DNA of 64,000 bases. Origin: Agelaius tricolor. Lineage: Eukaryota > Chordata > Aves > Passeriformes > Icteridae. The translations under genes and the position numbers were made by a program. Every line of letters starts with the position of its first letter. The first letter of the stretch is position 1. The DNA is taken from assembly GCA_023055355.1 (NCBI GenBank), contig JALJCS010000035.1, positions 5,959,501 to 6,023,500 of the forward strand, in the 5' to 3' direction. This document shows, piece after piece, positions 36,609-48,100 of the stretch. The notes below the pieces were generated by a model, which had not been told where the DNA came from, did not search any database, and was given only the letters and a program-made list of their open reading frames with translations.

Positions 36609-37643
36609 GGAAATAAGCTTTAGCTTTTCAGGATATTATTTAAACCCAACAGTTTTGGTAAGAGCTGGTGGCTGTGCATTGAGCACTGCAGATCACTCAG
36701 CTTGCAGGCCCTAGGGCAGGAGAGGAATGGTGCAGGTTGGCTGTGGTCCCAGATGAGGCCACACATGATCAGTGTGAATGTGTCAGTGGGGATCTCTGCT
36801 GTGAGCACCATGCCTGGAAGAGGGAGTGGAGGAGAACTTGGACCCTGTCCAGGCAGCAAAACTCCAACAGTGCTTCAGGTGGTGGAGCCAGATTTGGGGA
36901 GAAATAGGAGAGGTGGTGAGAGGACTCCCATGGCAAAAGAGAGACCCAGGCAGAAACTAGAACATGGGGAAGTTTGGGACACATTTGAGAGCCAAGTGTT
37001 CAAAGGAGTCACCAGTAGCACCCAGAAACACACAGTCACTTCCCTCCTCTGACTTTCACAGCATTTAACTGCTTCTGAGTCATGAAAGCAGTTTCTATGG
37101 CATCAGTACAAACTGATTTACAGAGCTAGTGAAATGTTTAATTCCACTTGGCATCAAGAGGAGGGAGGCATGTTACCTCTTCAAATACTTTTCTTGGTCC
37201 CCACCTTCAGGTTGGTGAGGCTGCATATCTTGTTCATCTTTCCCAGCATGCTGAGATGGCTTCTCTAAATCACACAAGACTTGTCATTTCTTTGCAACAT
37301 TAACCTTGAGAGTATATACAGTTTCTACTGTTTTTTCACTTTTTTTTTCTTCAGTCATGAAGTCCACATTATGCTTCTTCAACTTTGGGATATGATCTAA
37401 CCTTCTGTTATGAAATTCTGTGTGATACCAGACAGAGAGGAGCAACAGAAATTAGATTAGATGCTTCCAGTCCTGCCAGTGAAGTTTCACCTGGAGGACA
37501 GCACTGTTTTAGAGCTGAGGCTGTACAATGCTGGGGGAGGGTGGGGGGGCGGCGTGGGGTATAAAGCAGAAATTGTGGTCTGAGGAGTAGCTCAGGTCCC
37601 TGTACACAGCAGCACTATAAGGACACAACAGATTATCTTTTAA

Positions 37644-37811
37644 GATGAGAGTGCTGAAAACACTGACACAAGTTGCCCAGAGAGGTGATTGATGCCCCAT
37701 CCCTGGAAATATCAGAGGCTCTGGGCAACCCGATGTAGTAGTAGGAGGTGTCCCTGCTCATTGCAGGGGGTTGGATTAGATGACCTTTAAAGGTCCCTTC
37801 CAACCCAAACT
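37644..37811 (+). mobile_element. CR1 LINE, 5'-truncated 3' end
   Basis: The segment carries the CR1 landmarks in order: CACAAGTTGCCCAGAGAGG, ATGCCCCATCCCTGGAAAT, CTCATTGCAGGGGGTTGGAT, TAGATGACCTTTAAAGGTCC and CTTCCAACCCAAACT. Only the last ~170 bp remain, so there is no coding capacity. CR1 is the dominant LINE of birds and is also found in other sauropsids. Confidence 0.9.
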
Positions 37812-37847
37812 GTAATTGCTACAGATGTGCAGGCAGATGTGTAAGAG

Positions 37848-37920
37848 TGGCAGCTCCATTTCATGGACTGAGACAGGGAAATCAGGTGTCTTGCCTAAAT
37901 CTGTATAGGAAAGGACAGTG
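37848..37920 (-). repeat. Antisense MIR-like SINE core
   Basis: CTCCATTTCATGGACTGAGA then CAGGGAAATCAGGTGTCTTGCC resembles the reverse complement of the MIR core (CCATTTTACAGATGAGGAAA.. ..TGACTTGCCCAAGG). It lies about 35 nt downstream of the CR1 tail and is a separate older insertion. Confidence 0.5.
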
Positions 37921-38241
37921 GAAGGCCCTCTCTTTGTAGTCCTAGACAGCCTACAGGCATGAACTGTGGATGGCCCAAGCAAAACAGCTGAATTTTCTGT
38001 CATGGCTCTTCGTATGTTTTCTCCTCCTCCTCTTTATTTATGCAAAGCTGACCCTTTGCTCCAAGACCTCCGTAACTTTACAGTTCAATCTTCCAGAAGT
38101 GCTTTTTCCATCATGATTTTTGAGTTACTTGTCATTGTAAAAAATTTTCTAATGCTATGTTCTTCATATCTTCTATCTTGATAGGAAGCAAAACTGGGCA
38201 GGAACAGGACTAACAGCTTTTCTAATTACTTGCCCCTACAG

Positions 38242-38368
38242 AGTCATTAGTCGAGCCCAAGGACTGAAGCTGGTCGTGGAGACTCTCATGTCATCGTTGA
38301 AACCCATTGGGAACATTGTGGTCATCTGCTGCGCCTTTTTCATAATCTTCGGGATCTTGGGAGTTCAG
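38242..38368 (+). CDS. CACNA1G: Exon 22: domain III S4-S5 linker and S5
   Basis: The first base completes Arg, then 42 codons encode [19 protein letters not shown] (end of S4 and S4-S5 linker) and [20 protein letters not shown] with GVQ (S5). The [20 protein letters not shown] string is Cav3.1-like; Cav3.2 has [17 protein letters not shown] (recalled). It ends in phase 0 after CAG with donor GTGAGT. The reading frame and lengths match the neighbouring exons exactly. Confidence 0.97.
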
Positions 38369-41046
38369 GTGAGTCTTCTGTAAGCCTCAGCACTTATCCT
38401 GAAAGCATAACAAGCCTCAAATTTCCCCAAGTCAGGGTATCTGTACGCATGGCACAGTGTAGGGCTTCTGAACTTGAACTGATGTCAGGATGGATGAGGT
38501 CTCTGTGCTCACTACAGGGAGCTGGACTAGGTGACCTATAAAGGTCCCTTTCAATCCAACCCATTCCATGATTCTATGATCTCTCCTCCACCTTTTTTCT
38601 AGTTACAAACTGATAGGGAAATAGAAACTCGAAGCTGAAATCACTGGCTTGTAAACTCCAGAGAGACCTTGAACTGGAGATACATTCAGATTCTGACAGT
38701 TTGTGTAACTGAAAGCTTGCAGAAACAAAGATTTCTGAGTCTGTTTCCTGCTGAATCTGCTGGCAATATTCTCAGTCCAAGGAGTTCAAGAACCCAGGGG
38801 GACAGTGGCAGTTTCCAATGCAATTGGTTTCTCATTACCTGGGAAGAAGAGATTGCTTCATATAAATATTCTGACATAACGCTTACTTCTTTCTGAAGTT
38901 TATCTGATCTGTCACAGCTGTCTTTTGGAAAGAAACTCTATTTGGCTTTGTTTTGGAAAGGTATCTTATATAATACTTTACTCTAACATACTGCTTAAAT
39001 AATAAATACAGCATTGAAAGTAAACAGGGAAGAAAATCATGCCATCCATAACCACCTCAGCAGCTAGATTGGTTTAGCATTACAGCATAACAACATCCAT
39101 CCATTATATTGAACAGATTCATAAAACTAAGCATATCCCATAAAACAATCTAACACTTATGAGAAAATTTATGCCAGAAAACAAAACTTGCAGTATGCTC
39201 TTTGAATTTCATCCCTGCTAATTGTGATGCTTTCCCTGGTGACTTGCAGCTTTATGTTAAATTGTCATGACTATTGATGTGATTCAGAGGTAGATACAAG
39301 CAAGACTGATCCTGTATTCAGGATGCAAAATTCTCAGTGAATATTTATGTCTAATTAGATGTAAGATGAGGCCAGAGCTATTTTCTATAAAAAGATGATC
39401 TCTCAAACTTACAGTTAGTTTTTCCATTTAAATATAAGCTGGGGATCAAACTAGATGTTTTTAATCTATTAAAATCCAGGCATCAAAGTTTCTAACAGTG
39501 TGTCCTCTAAGCAAAACTGTTTTGATTGTGTGAATGGTCATTAAAAAGATAGAAGAAATAGGTGGATAAAGCAAGTCCAGTAAGAAACACTGGGTATTTT
39601 CCTTTCAGAAGTGCCCAGCTGTGAAGTACTGACAAGGATCAATGTTTTTACTAATTGAGCTTTGTATTTCCAAACTCTGTCAGGAGCACTGTTACTGCTC
39701 CCACCTGAGTGGTATTACAGTCCAGCTCCTGGAGAAGTTATGTTTACAGACAATATACTAGAACCAGTTATTTACCTTCCTGCTTAATTAAAATTTTTCT
39801 CTGTGAGGAGTATATCGCCCCAGTCTGCCTTACCACTGATACTGTTTCTCCATGGAAAGATCAGGGAATACTTACATCCAAAAGTTCTATGATTGCGTTG
39901 AGCAGTGATTAATTTTGCATGCCTAGAGACCATCTTCCTGCTGTTGACTTCTGAAGGAAACCCATGGAGTAGTGTGTGAATTTATCTTGTTCACTATTAT
40001 CTCTACTGTTATTTGTCTAGAACAACGGATCAAACCCCATCAGTGTCTCTTCTCAGTATACCCAGGTGGTGTTTTAAGGAGCCTGGAGAGCAGGTTGCCA
40101 TTTCCCCCCACTTTCCAACAGTAACGTCAATAACTTCTGTCAGCAAATAAAAGTAGATTTGTTGGCTGTCTCCTGGGATTTGATACCATCCATCCTGCTA
40201 GCATCAATCACCCTGTCTGAAGCAGTAACCAACCCCTGCCACTTTCTGTTCCAGGGGTGGGAAGCACCAGGTCTAGAATTAAGCACATGGAGGCTCCTGT
40301 TCCTCATGCAGGTATAAATAAGGATCTGACTCTCCAGGAATTGCATCCCTCTAGGCATAAACCAAAGGAAATAAGCTCAGGATCAGGTACCCAGCACCAT
40401 CTGGGCTTGGCTCCTTAAGCTGCGCACAGTGAATAATTTCAGTGACGCTGCAGACTGCAGAGCTTTATGAGAGCTGGGGCACAGCACTCAGAATCAGAGA
40501 GCAGAGCAGGATTGACAGCAGTCTTGATTCAACACAAACATCACCCCCAGGGGCTCATCTCCCCTTGGAAGTGTCCCCTTGTGACCTCCATGAGCAGAGA
40601 TTAGTCCATCACTGGGTCTCTTTGCTGCCACCTTTTCTCTGCTGACAAAGGGCCCCTGTTGGACTTAATTTGTTGTTAACTGGACTGAGAGTCACCAGAG
40701 TTGTTCCACATGTGATAAGAAGCCATTAGCTGGTCTGGGCTATTGGTTGGAGCTACACTTGAGCTAAAAAGTGTAGGAGCAAAGGCCTTTAGGTGAGTCT
40801 CAGATCATTGAACCAGACAGCTTAATGCATGAGGTGGGTGTCCTAAACGATGTGAAATCATGCATTTTCTCATTAGGTGTGTCTTATACGGGCTGCGCAG
40901 TCTTAATAACCTGTATGAATCAGGTCAGTTCCCTCGACAGCTCTGGTTGGCGTGCGCTGTGCGAGAACCCTGGATAAATGCCCATCACCTGCATAGAAAT
41001 CCTGTGGACTGAACCCTGACACCTCCTCTCTTTGCTTGTTTTGCAG
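38369..41046 (+). other. Intron 22 (2.7 kb)
   Basis: Donor GTGAGT and acceptor TTGCTTGTTTTGCAG. A CR1 tail sits at about 38488-38580, 120 nt after the exon. The middle (38880-39600) is AT-rich and unique-looking. No further exon was recognised. Confidence 0.85.
38488..38580 (+). mobile_element. CR1 LINE, very short 3' end
   Basis: It includes GGGAGCTGGACTAGGTGACC, TATAAAGGTCCCTTTCAATC and the terminal CCATTCCATGATTCTATGAT, the CR1 3' signature with its ATTCTATGAT end repeat. About 90 bp remain. Confidence 0.88.
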
Positions 41047-41172
41047 CTTTTCAAAGGCAAGTTTTTTGTGTGCCAGGGGGAGGACACCAGAAACATCACA
41101 AATAAATCGGATTGTACAGAAGCAAGCTACAAATGGGTCCGGCACAAGTATAATTTTGATAATCTTGGCCAG
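41047..41172 (+). CDS. CACNA1G: Exon 23: domain III extracellular pore turret
   Basis: This exon encodes 42 codons: [42 protein letters not shown]. It is the extracellular S5-P loop of domain III with two cysteines and overlapping N-glycosylation sequons (N-I-T and N-K-S). Human Cav3.1 has [27 protein letters not shown] (recalled). This loop separates Cav3.1 from Cav3.2, which reads NISTKAQC. Both ends are phase 0; donor GTATTA is a weaker match to consensus. Confidence 0.97.
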
Positions 41173-41762
41173 GTATTAATAGAACGGTAATCTGCTTCTT
41201 TGCTCCTTTACCTCCTTGACTTAAAACCTGTGGCTTATTATCCCGTGGGATTTTCTTACAGGGCACTGCCAGCCACAGTAAATATTCAGTTCACATACAC
41301 AGCATTCTGTCTCTGTAAATCCCAAAGGCAGTGTTTCCAAGCAGGCATACACTTCTTTTCAGAACAGAACAAGCACATGTGGCTTCATGAATCACTTAAT
41401 TGCTTCACTGCTACATAACAAACCAAATATATCTTGCAGAAAGGCTTGTCTAATAGAGCTGGACATTTTCAGCCATCTCTGCAACACAGCCTTTTTTTAG
41501 CAGTGTGGTACGAACTAATTAGTTGGGAGCAGTAGAGACCCAGAGGGTGGAAATGAAGCCACTTTTGTCTTCAGCACTGTGGTTTCCGAATTACTGTTCA
41601 TTGCTGAACCAGGCATTGGCATTGATAGGTTTTGCTGCCAAGAGAAATCTTGGTCATCAAAGTGTCCCATTATCAGGCAGGAAAGGGCAAGGTGGAGTAA
41701 GATGTTACAAGTAAAAGAGGTTTAGTGCAACTGTGTCTAACTGTTTTTCCATGCATTTCTAG
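41173..41762 (+). other. Intron 23 (590 nt)
   Basis: Donor GTATTA and acceptor CATGCATTTCTAG. Nothing was recognised inside. Confidence 0.85.
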
Positions 41763-41852
41763 GCCCTGATGTCTCTCTTTGTCCTGGCCTCCAAGGACGG
41801 GTGGGTGGATATCATGTACGATGGCTTGGATGCTGTGGGAGTCGACCAGCAG
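41763..41852 (+). CDS. CACNA1G: Exon 24: domain III pore helix and selectivity filter
   Basis: Thirty codons, [18 protein letters not shown] then [12 protein letters not shown]. The Asp of SKDGW (codon 41796-41798) is the domain III filter residue, the T-type hallmark that replaces the Glu of high-voltage-activated channels. The pore helix precedes it, and the extracellular linker toward S6 follows. Both ends are phase 0. The acceptor is CTAG and the donor GTACAG. Confidence 0.97.
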
Positions 41853-42413
41853 GTACAGGCTGCAGCAGAGCTGTAGCAAATGACTTGTCAAAAGTCACAT
41901 ATTTTAGCTCTTGCTTTGTGAAGTACTGTCGGCTTCCACAGTCAAATGGGCTTATGAAATTAGGATCCAGTTGGTATTTAATCCAAGTTGTGAGATGTGA
42001 TGAGTTAGTAAAAAGTCTGGATTTGTACTCAACACTTTCCCTACAGATTTTGCATCATGGTGTTACTCATGTTAGGAGAAGTGCACCTATCAAAGGACGG
42101 TTTGACTTTTTAAGCAGTTTGGTCATTTCAGGAGAAAAGAAGTGCTTTGTGTATGTAGAGGTTCGCAATGAGGGACTTACAGTAGCTGCAAAGGATGCTG
42201 CTGTCCTTTTTGCAGAAGAGAGGTGGTGCTTCTGTCCTCAACACACATTTTAGGAGCATTCAGTTAAAATGTCTCAGCAAGCTCTAATTTTCAGGAAGAG
42301 CAGAGCAGCCTGCCTGAAAGGGCTATGAGTTCTGTGGATGGCACAGCTGTATCAATTTGTTCCCATTCTTCTTTTTGAGATTCAGTTGAAATTTGCCTTC
42401 CTCCACTTTGCAG
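41853..42413 (+). other. Intron 24 (561 nt)
   Basis: Donor GTACAG and acceptor TCCTCCACTTTGCAG. Nothing was recognised inside. Confidence 0.85.
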
Positions 42414-42627
42414 CCAGTCATGAACTACAATCCATGGATGCTCCTCTACTTCATTTCCTTCTTGCTGATTGTGGCCTTCTTCGTCCTCAACATGTTTGTG
42501 GGGGTGGTGGTAGAGAATTTCCACAAGTGTCGGCAGCACCAGGAGGAGGAAGAAGCAAAGAGGCGAGAGGAAAAAAGGCTCCGCCGGCTGGAGAAAAAGA
42601 GAAGGAGTAAGGAGAAACAGATGGCTG
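42414..42627 (+). CDS. CACNA1G: Exon 25 with alternative 25C extension: domain III S6 and III-IV linker
   Basis: The exon encodes [16 protein letters not shown] and the S6 helix [20 protein letters not shown], then the cytoplasmic [20 protein letters not shown] and RRLEKKRR. Two donors are available. The proximal one (exon end 42606, GTAAGG) leaves one base, A. The distal one (exon end 42627, GTCGGT) adds SKEKQMA plus one base, G. Both end in the same phase, so either joins exon 26 or exon 27 in frame. The short/long pair matches the human exon 25/25C alternative (recalled). The methionine in LNMFVG is the position altered in a human SCA42-type disorder (from memory) and is conserved. Confidence 0.96.
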
Positions 42628-42632
42628 GTCGG
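42603..42632 (+). promoter_or_regulatory. Tandem alternative 5' splice sites (25 and 25C)
   Basis: AGG-A|GTAAGG (junction 42606/42607) is close to consensus. GCT-G|GTCGGT (junction 42627/42628) is weak at +3. They lie 21 nt apart, seven codons, so the choice toggles inclusion of SKEKQMA in the III-IV linker. The weaker distal site is the kind that normally needs an activator. Confidence 0.88.
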
Positions 42633-45062
42633 TAGTCTTTCCACATCTTTCTGAGTCCTGCTTGACCTTCCATATAATCCCCTCCTCTCTCCCCTCCCTG
42701 CCTCGCATCTGGTGATAATTCTTCTCCCAAAAGCATGTCCAGCTATAAAATTTGCATGAAGGAAATAGTGTCATTTTAGGCTGAACAAGGAGCCAAGGAA
42801 GCCTTTTTAATGACTGCATGATTTGCAATGACCTTCTATTGGGGGTTATTTAAATTAAAAAATAATAATAATCAGGCTTTGAGCTTCTTGGATAGCAGAG
42901 CTCAGTGCTACACAAATAGTGACAACTGCAAAGATCAGTAGTGCTGGATGGCATCATTAATCTCAGTCATGAGCACTGTTGCTGATAACTGGATTCACTA
43001 TTTGGTTTATTACAGTCTCCTATTGCCACAGTGATGTTACCTGTCCCATTTATCAAGCGGGTTTATTTATTGGCACAGTAGCACCACTGCTATTCAAGAA
43101 TGTAATAAAATAATAGAGCCATCTCATTCTAGTAATGCTTTAAAACTCCATAGAGAAACATCAATGCATTTGCTTGAGAAATACAGATTAGAAGAAAAAA
43201 AACCAACCAGACAAGGAGAGTAACTAACTGATGCAAATTGAACCCAACTCCAAACCAGATGTGCAAGTGTGCAGCCCTGCCTAGAGGAGGCTCTATACGT
43301 GAAACGAGGAAAGACCCCACTCTGCCAAAAGTCTTCAAACTGACATTTGTCTCTTAGTCTCTTTTCATTTTAATGTAGGTGAATAATTCAGAAATAAGTT
43401 AGCCAGAGGCCACAGATTGGAGGTGCTCTTCTTGCATGCTCTCTCTTCTGACTGACCTTTCTCCATTGCCCTTCCTGTCCACGGCCTTGCACATTCTCTC
43501 CCTGGTCAGTCTGCCTCCTGCTCTCTCCCTGTCCCCTTTCACTTCTCTATCTTTGACAGACTTCAGGACTGTTTAAGAGGCTATCTGATTAGGTGCTTGT
43601 TCCCAAACCTGGTGATATTGTCTGTTGTTTTTTTTTTTTAATAGCCTAAGAGGTGTTTAATAGTTGTTGCAGGCTTAATCACAGAACCACGTTACCACGG
43701 TGCTGCCTCAGCCCCTCTCAGTTCAATATTTCCCCAACCATTTCCTTTGGTCACATCTTTCAGTCCCATGAGCTTCACATGTTACAAAACGTCTTACAAA
43801 ACAGGATATGTCACACCAGCCCCTGGCCATCAAACTTAGGTTTATGCCAAGAGCCTGTTTCCCTCACTGGCCAGTGTAAAGTAGGAGGCTTCCCTCAAGA
43901 GCACTGGAGGACACATTAGACTGTTCTCAGTTAAGTGGGATACAGATGGAAAGAGGTTTTTTTGTTGCATGTTTTTTTGGGTTTTCTTTTTCTCCCTCAA
44001 GAAGATGCCTAGGAAGCTCTTTTGCTTAGCTCAAGTTCCCAAGCCCAGTTTAAGGCTGAGTTAGAAAAGGATTTTAAAGGTTGGACAGAACAATTGCTAT
44101 TTAAAGTTTCTGTTTTGGAATGCTGATATTTCTGTAGAAAAAAATAGATGTTTAAGTATTATTAATTACTTTATTTGTAATGCTAGAGGAACTAGATGAA
44201 GAAAAGATGTAAGTCTGGGCAATTTCCCACAGGGAAGGAATCACAAACCATCCTTGGAGATACAGTTATTCATTCAGTGCTATGAAATACCTCATTAAAG
44301 AGGCAATAAACAGATACTTTACTGAGGATCAAATATTGCTGAGTATTCAATTGCCATAAAAACCTTTCAAGAGTAAAGTATGAATTCCTCCAAATCGCTT
44401 CAGAACAGTTTTCCCAATCCATGCTCAGCAAAACATTAGTTTTAATTGATTGTGTCCAGCTTTCCCCTCAGAGGCAACAGATGTCATTGCTTAACTTTGT
44501 TCTGCACAGTGGGAACTTGCAGACGAAACCGTGACTAGGGCTGGAATTGTGCCAGCAACTGCATGGGGATTCCTTTCAGCTGGGCTTCCTGAGTGACCCC
44601 AGATACCCAAACCAGCCTAGGGTTGTCAAATACAGACAGACATTGAGATCTGACTGGTCACAAAAATAACGGTCATTTTTGGTTGTAGAGTCTTCCAATG
44701 CATTTATCCAATCAGGCGTCTGAAAACTGGGGAAGCGTGTGAGATCTGAGATGCGGGCAGGTGCAGAAGTGGTCACTGTGAGGTATTGCTGTCCCAGCAG
44801 GAAGTGTCCCAGATGGTCCTTCAGCAGTGTCTTCAGCATCGACTGAGGGGGTTCTTGGGGATGTCTTGGGCTTCCACAAGAGGGAGAAGCACAAGAGCTC
44901 TTCCTTTTTCACATATACCTGAGCCCACCCTCCACGAGGCACAAGGATCCCACAAGGAAACACTCCTGGCAGAGGCAACAGAGAGCCATAGGAACCTCCA
45001 CAGGGGCTGGGGAGTCTTGCTGTGTGTCCTGCTGGGTGATTAATGCCGTTTCATTCTTTTAG
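42628..45062 (+). other. Intron 25 (2.4 kb) with TGCATG cluster
   Basis: It lies between the tandem donors and cassette exon 26, with acceptor CATTCTTTTAG. Five TGCATG hexamers occur, at 42753, 42815, 43433, 43966 and 44560, against roughly 0.6 expected for random sequence. No repeat family or other exon was recognised. Confidence 0.85.
42733..42820 (+). promoter_or_regulatory. RBFOX-type (U)GCAUG cluster downstream of exon 25
   Basis: GCATG at 42733, TGCATG at 42753-42758 and TGCATG at 42815-42820 lie 105-193 nt past the 25C donor. RBFOX proteins bind UGCAUG and generally promote use of the upstream exon or donor when bound downstream (established). That they act here is inference. Confidence 0.55.
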
Positions 45063-45113
45063 ATCTAATGCTGGATGATGTATTAATGGAGAGCTCAGCC
45101 AGTGCAGTGCAAG
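45063..45113 (+). CDS. CACNA1G: Exon 26: alternative cassette in III-IV linker
   Basis: This is a 51-nt exon, LMLDDVLMESSASAVQ with split codons at both ends (phase 1 in and out). Joined to the short exon 25 it begins Asn (A+AT), giving NLMLDD. Joined to 25C it begins Asp (G+AT), giving KEKQMADLMLDD. Both junction forms are those I recall from human Cav3.1 splice variants. The exon is acidic and serine-rich and inserts 17 residues in the III-IV linker, where exon choice in mammals shifts gating (established, Cav3.1a/b-type variants). Donor GTACTG and acceptor TTTTAG are both moderate, fitting an alternative exon. Confidence 0.93.
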
Positions 45114-48100
45114 GTACTGGGAAGCTGGCACGTCTCGTCCCTCTGAATGGCAGTGCTGTGTCACTAACGGTTGGCCACCGCGGCTGAGGCATCCCACTAA
45201 ACCATGTGTGTGGTGCAAAGCTCGTTTGCTTCCTTCATGGCACACGCATCTCATCCTGAGTTGCAGGTCTGCAGACCTGCCTCAGCTGACACTTGCAAAC
45301 CCTTAATTTACTCCTTGATCATCTTACGTTATTCAGTATTTTTTTCCCTCTGGTTTTCATTAAGACACTGTCAGACTTTTCATGGCTTTTTTTTATTTTT
45401 ATTTTTTGGTTCTTTTAGCTTTTTTTTTTTCTGAAGAGAATAATGACTGGACTGTGAAAATGGGTCCTCTACTGTTGACTTTAGCTTTCCAACAACCAGC
45501 TTAGGAGTCTGAATGATTTTCAGGTGTGTGTCTTTGGAAAGCTTAGGGAGGATATTTCATTATTTCTTCAGCCCTTGCTTATTGCTCTACAAACAGTGTA
45601 CTCCAGGGAGTGTTTTTTTTCAGCAGGGTAAAATTCAGTATAGGGCAGAGCTTTAGTGCTTCAACAGGGAACTCAACCCCACACCAACCCCCGCTGTGGA
45701 CACAGGATTTAGTCATTGTGCTGCCCAGTGTGTAAATTCTGTGCATTGATTAAGAGTTGCTCAATCCATTAAGCATTTTGTAAATTAAAAGAAATAAAGA
45801 TACAACCTCAAAGCCTTTTCAGGTGCTTTTCAGGTCCATCCGGAGATGGACCGGCTGGGCTCAACACTAATGGGGTCTGAGCTGTCCCTTTTGACCCACA
45901 GCTTGCTCACACTTCCCTTTCCCAGCCCCCTTCTCAGGATCATGCTCAGGGCTGCAAATCCATCCCTTGCTCTTTTTACTTTTAGGAGAAGCTTTGATCT
46001 GGAAAGCATTTTGTTTAATTCATAACTTAAGAATATTAGCCTGAATATTTAAAGAGGCACCAACATAAAAACAAATATAGCTGTAATTTTCGACAAAAAT
46101 AATACACTACAAAAATTGTGCCATTAAAACTCTCACCTGTGCACAGGCTGCCACTGCTGGCAGCCTGTGAGAGATGGGTGCAGGGCTCCATCCATCTCTC
46201 TTAGATTGCAGGGAGCTTTGATTAAATAAAAATTGGCTTTCACTGCCGAGATAACTCAAGGAGACAGAGATTCTACCTTGTATTTCTAAGGCCTTGTTGG
46301 AAGTTTTCACAACATGCTTTAATAAATCCTGAATCTCCTTCCCATGCCATTCCTGATATTTATATTTCTTTGCTGTCTTTCTTGCTGCTCTTGCTGGGCC
46401 TCTTGGCCTCTCCTGTGAAATGGGGGCAGCATGAGGGAGGGGCTCTCACTGGGTTTGGTGATCTGGTTATTTTTTCTTCTTTTTGCTTGATTGTGACTCC
46501 TCTTCTGGTCCTACAGAGTTGCATCAAGGCTGTCTTATTTTATGTTATTTTTAAAACACTGAACTCATTCCAAACCCCTCCATTATTCCTTGCAGGCTCA
46601 GAAAGTCTCTTAGCATTTGCCCTTAAGATGTGTACAATTGTCAGATCTGTGCTGTGTGTTTCCTTTTGCTGTCTTTTCTCTGGATCCGGTGGTAGTGAAT
46701 GTGCCATGCTGCTCTGCAGGCACCAACATGAGGAAATAGAAGGGTTTTATTTCTGAACCTGACTGGTGGGAATTTAGGGAATGAGTTCCCGGGTGTAGTA
46801 GATGAACTTCCTGTGGTTCAGTGAGGAATCTGGAGTTGTGACCCAAAGCTTGCCCACATCTTGACACTTTCAGAGGGCGTCTTTTCTCTTTCTGTGAAGA
46901 CAAGATGATATTGTGTGTGTGCGTGTGTGCTGCTGCCTGGTGCTTAGTGAAATATTTTATAATTTTATTTTTTCCTTTATTTTTTTCTCCAAGTCTACAT
47001 TCTATCACAACTGGAATCTTCGCAGTGGAAATAATTTATCATTTTTCATTTCACTTTTTTTTTTTTTTTAAATAAATCCATTCAGTACAATAAAAGCCAA
47101 GTAAAACTCTGTGTTTAAATAAAACAAGTTCCTTCAGTGCAAACTACTTTTTAACCTAATAATATTCTTGATACATTTTGTAAATCCAGCTGCGTCATGG
47201 GCTCAATTGCTCACTGGTTTGCCACTGTCCTCCAGATACTCAAACCTGCAAAGCAGTTAATTCCCTTATTATAGGAGAAGGAAGAAGCCGAAGGAGACAG
47301 TAATGGAATTGTCCCACTCTTGTGAATTCCAATTTCCTGTGCCCACGCACCTCCAGCTCAAAGTCACCTCAGGGAAAGTGGCAATTTCTCTCTTGACAGG
47401 GCTATATTAGGAGGCAGATGCTCCTTGGAGATATTTTGGAGCTGCATGCTCAGCTTGATTCCCCCCCAGAAATGCAGTTAATGGGAAGAAAGTGGCCCCA
47501 GTCCCACTCCCTGCTGTGCTGGCAGAGACCAGCCAAGCCCTGGGAGATTCTGGGAGTGGCACTGCCCAGCAAAAACAGGGGTGCCCCAGTGCTGCTCTGC
47601 TGGGCACTGGTGATGTTTCACAGGTGACATCCCACCGCCATCAGAAAAATGGAGTACAGGGTTTGGTGCCCCAAACCCAGTCTGGGATCACTGAACCCCA
47701 AGGGCACCTGGCCATGGAAAAGTTAGACAGGGATTAGGAATGGGAAATATTTATCCTGCAACAGCAATGGTCATTTCCTTTCTAGCCAAGCAGGAGGGAA
47801 CAGTGGTGAATTCCCAGACCATGTCAAGGGGATCAATAATAATCCTAGAGCTTGATGCCAAGAGTTGAGTACTGAAGCTTGGGATACAACCTAAGTTGAG
47901 AGCCCATAGAAGTGATGAGCTAAAGCAAGTGCACCCCACTCCAGGCACTGCTTCCCATGCCAGCACAGTCAGGACCACCATCACCCCCAGGAGGAAGGGG
48001 CAGCTGGGACTTGCTCAGACCACCTCCCAGCTGGCTGCAACATCCCCTTCCTACCTGGGTTAGGAGGAGATCTCTCAGGATCCACGGTCTAAGCCAAGTT

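Larger units (their letters stand above)
31945..38241 (+). other. Intron 21 (6.3 kb, longest in the window)
   Basis: Donor GTAAGT and acceptor TGCCCCTACAG. It contains a CR1 tail at about 37644-37811, an antisense SINE-core fragment at 37848-37920, a sense SINE-core fragment near 35985-36012, an A-run at 36592-36608, and at 35371-35384 the string GGATCAGGCCCTTA typical of the end of old palindromic repeats. No exon was recognised. Confidence 0.82.
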
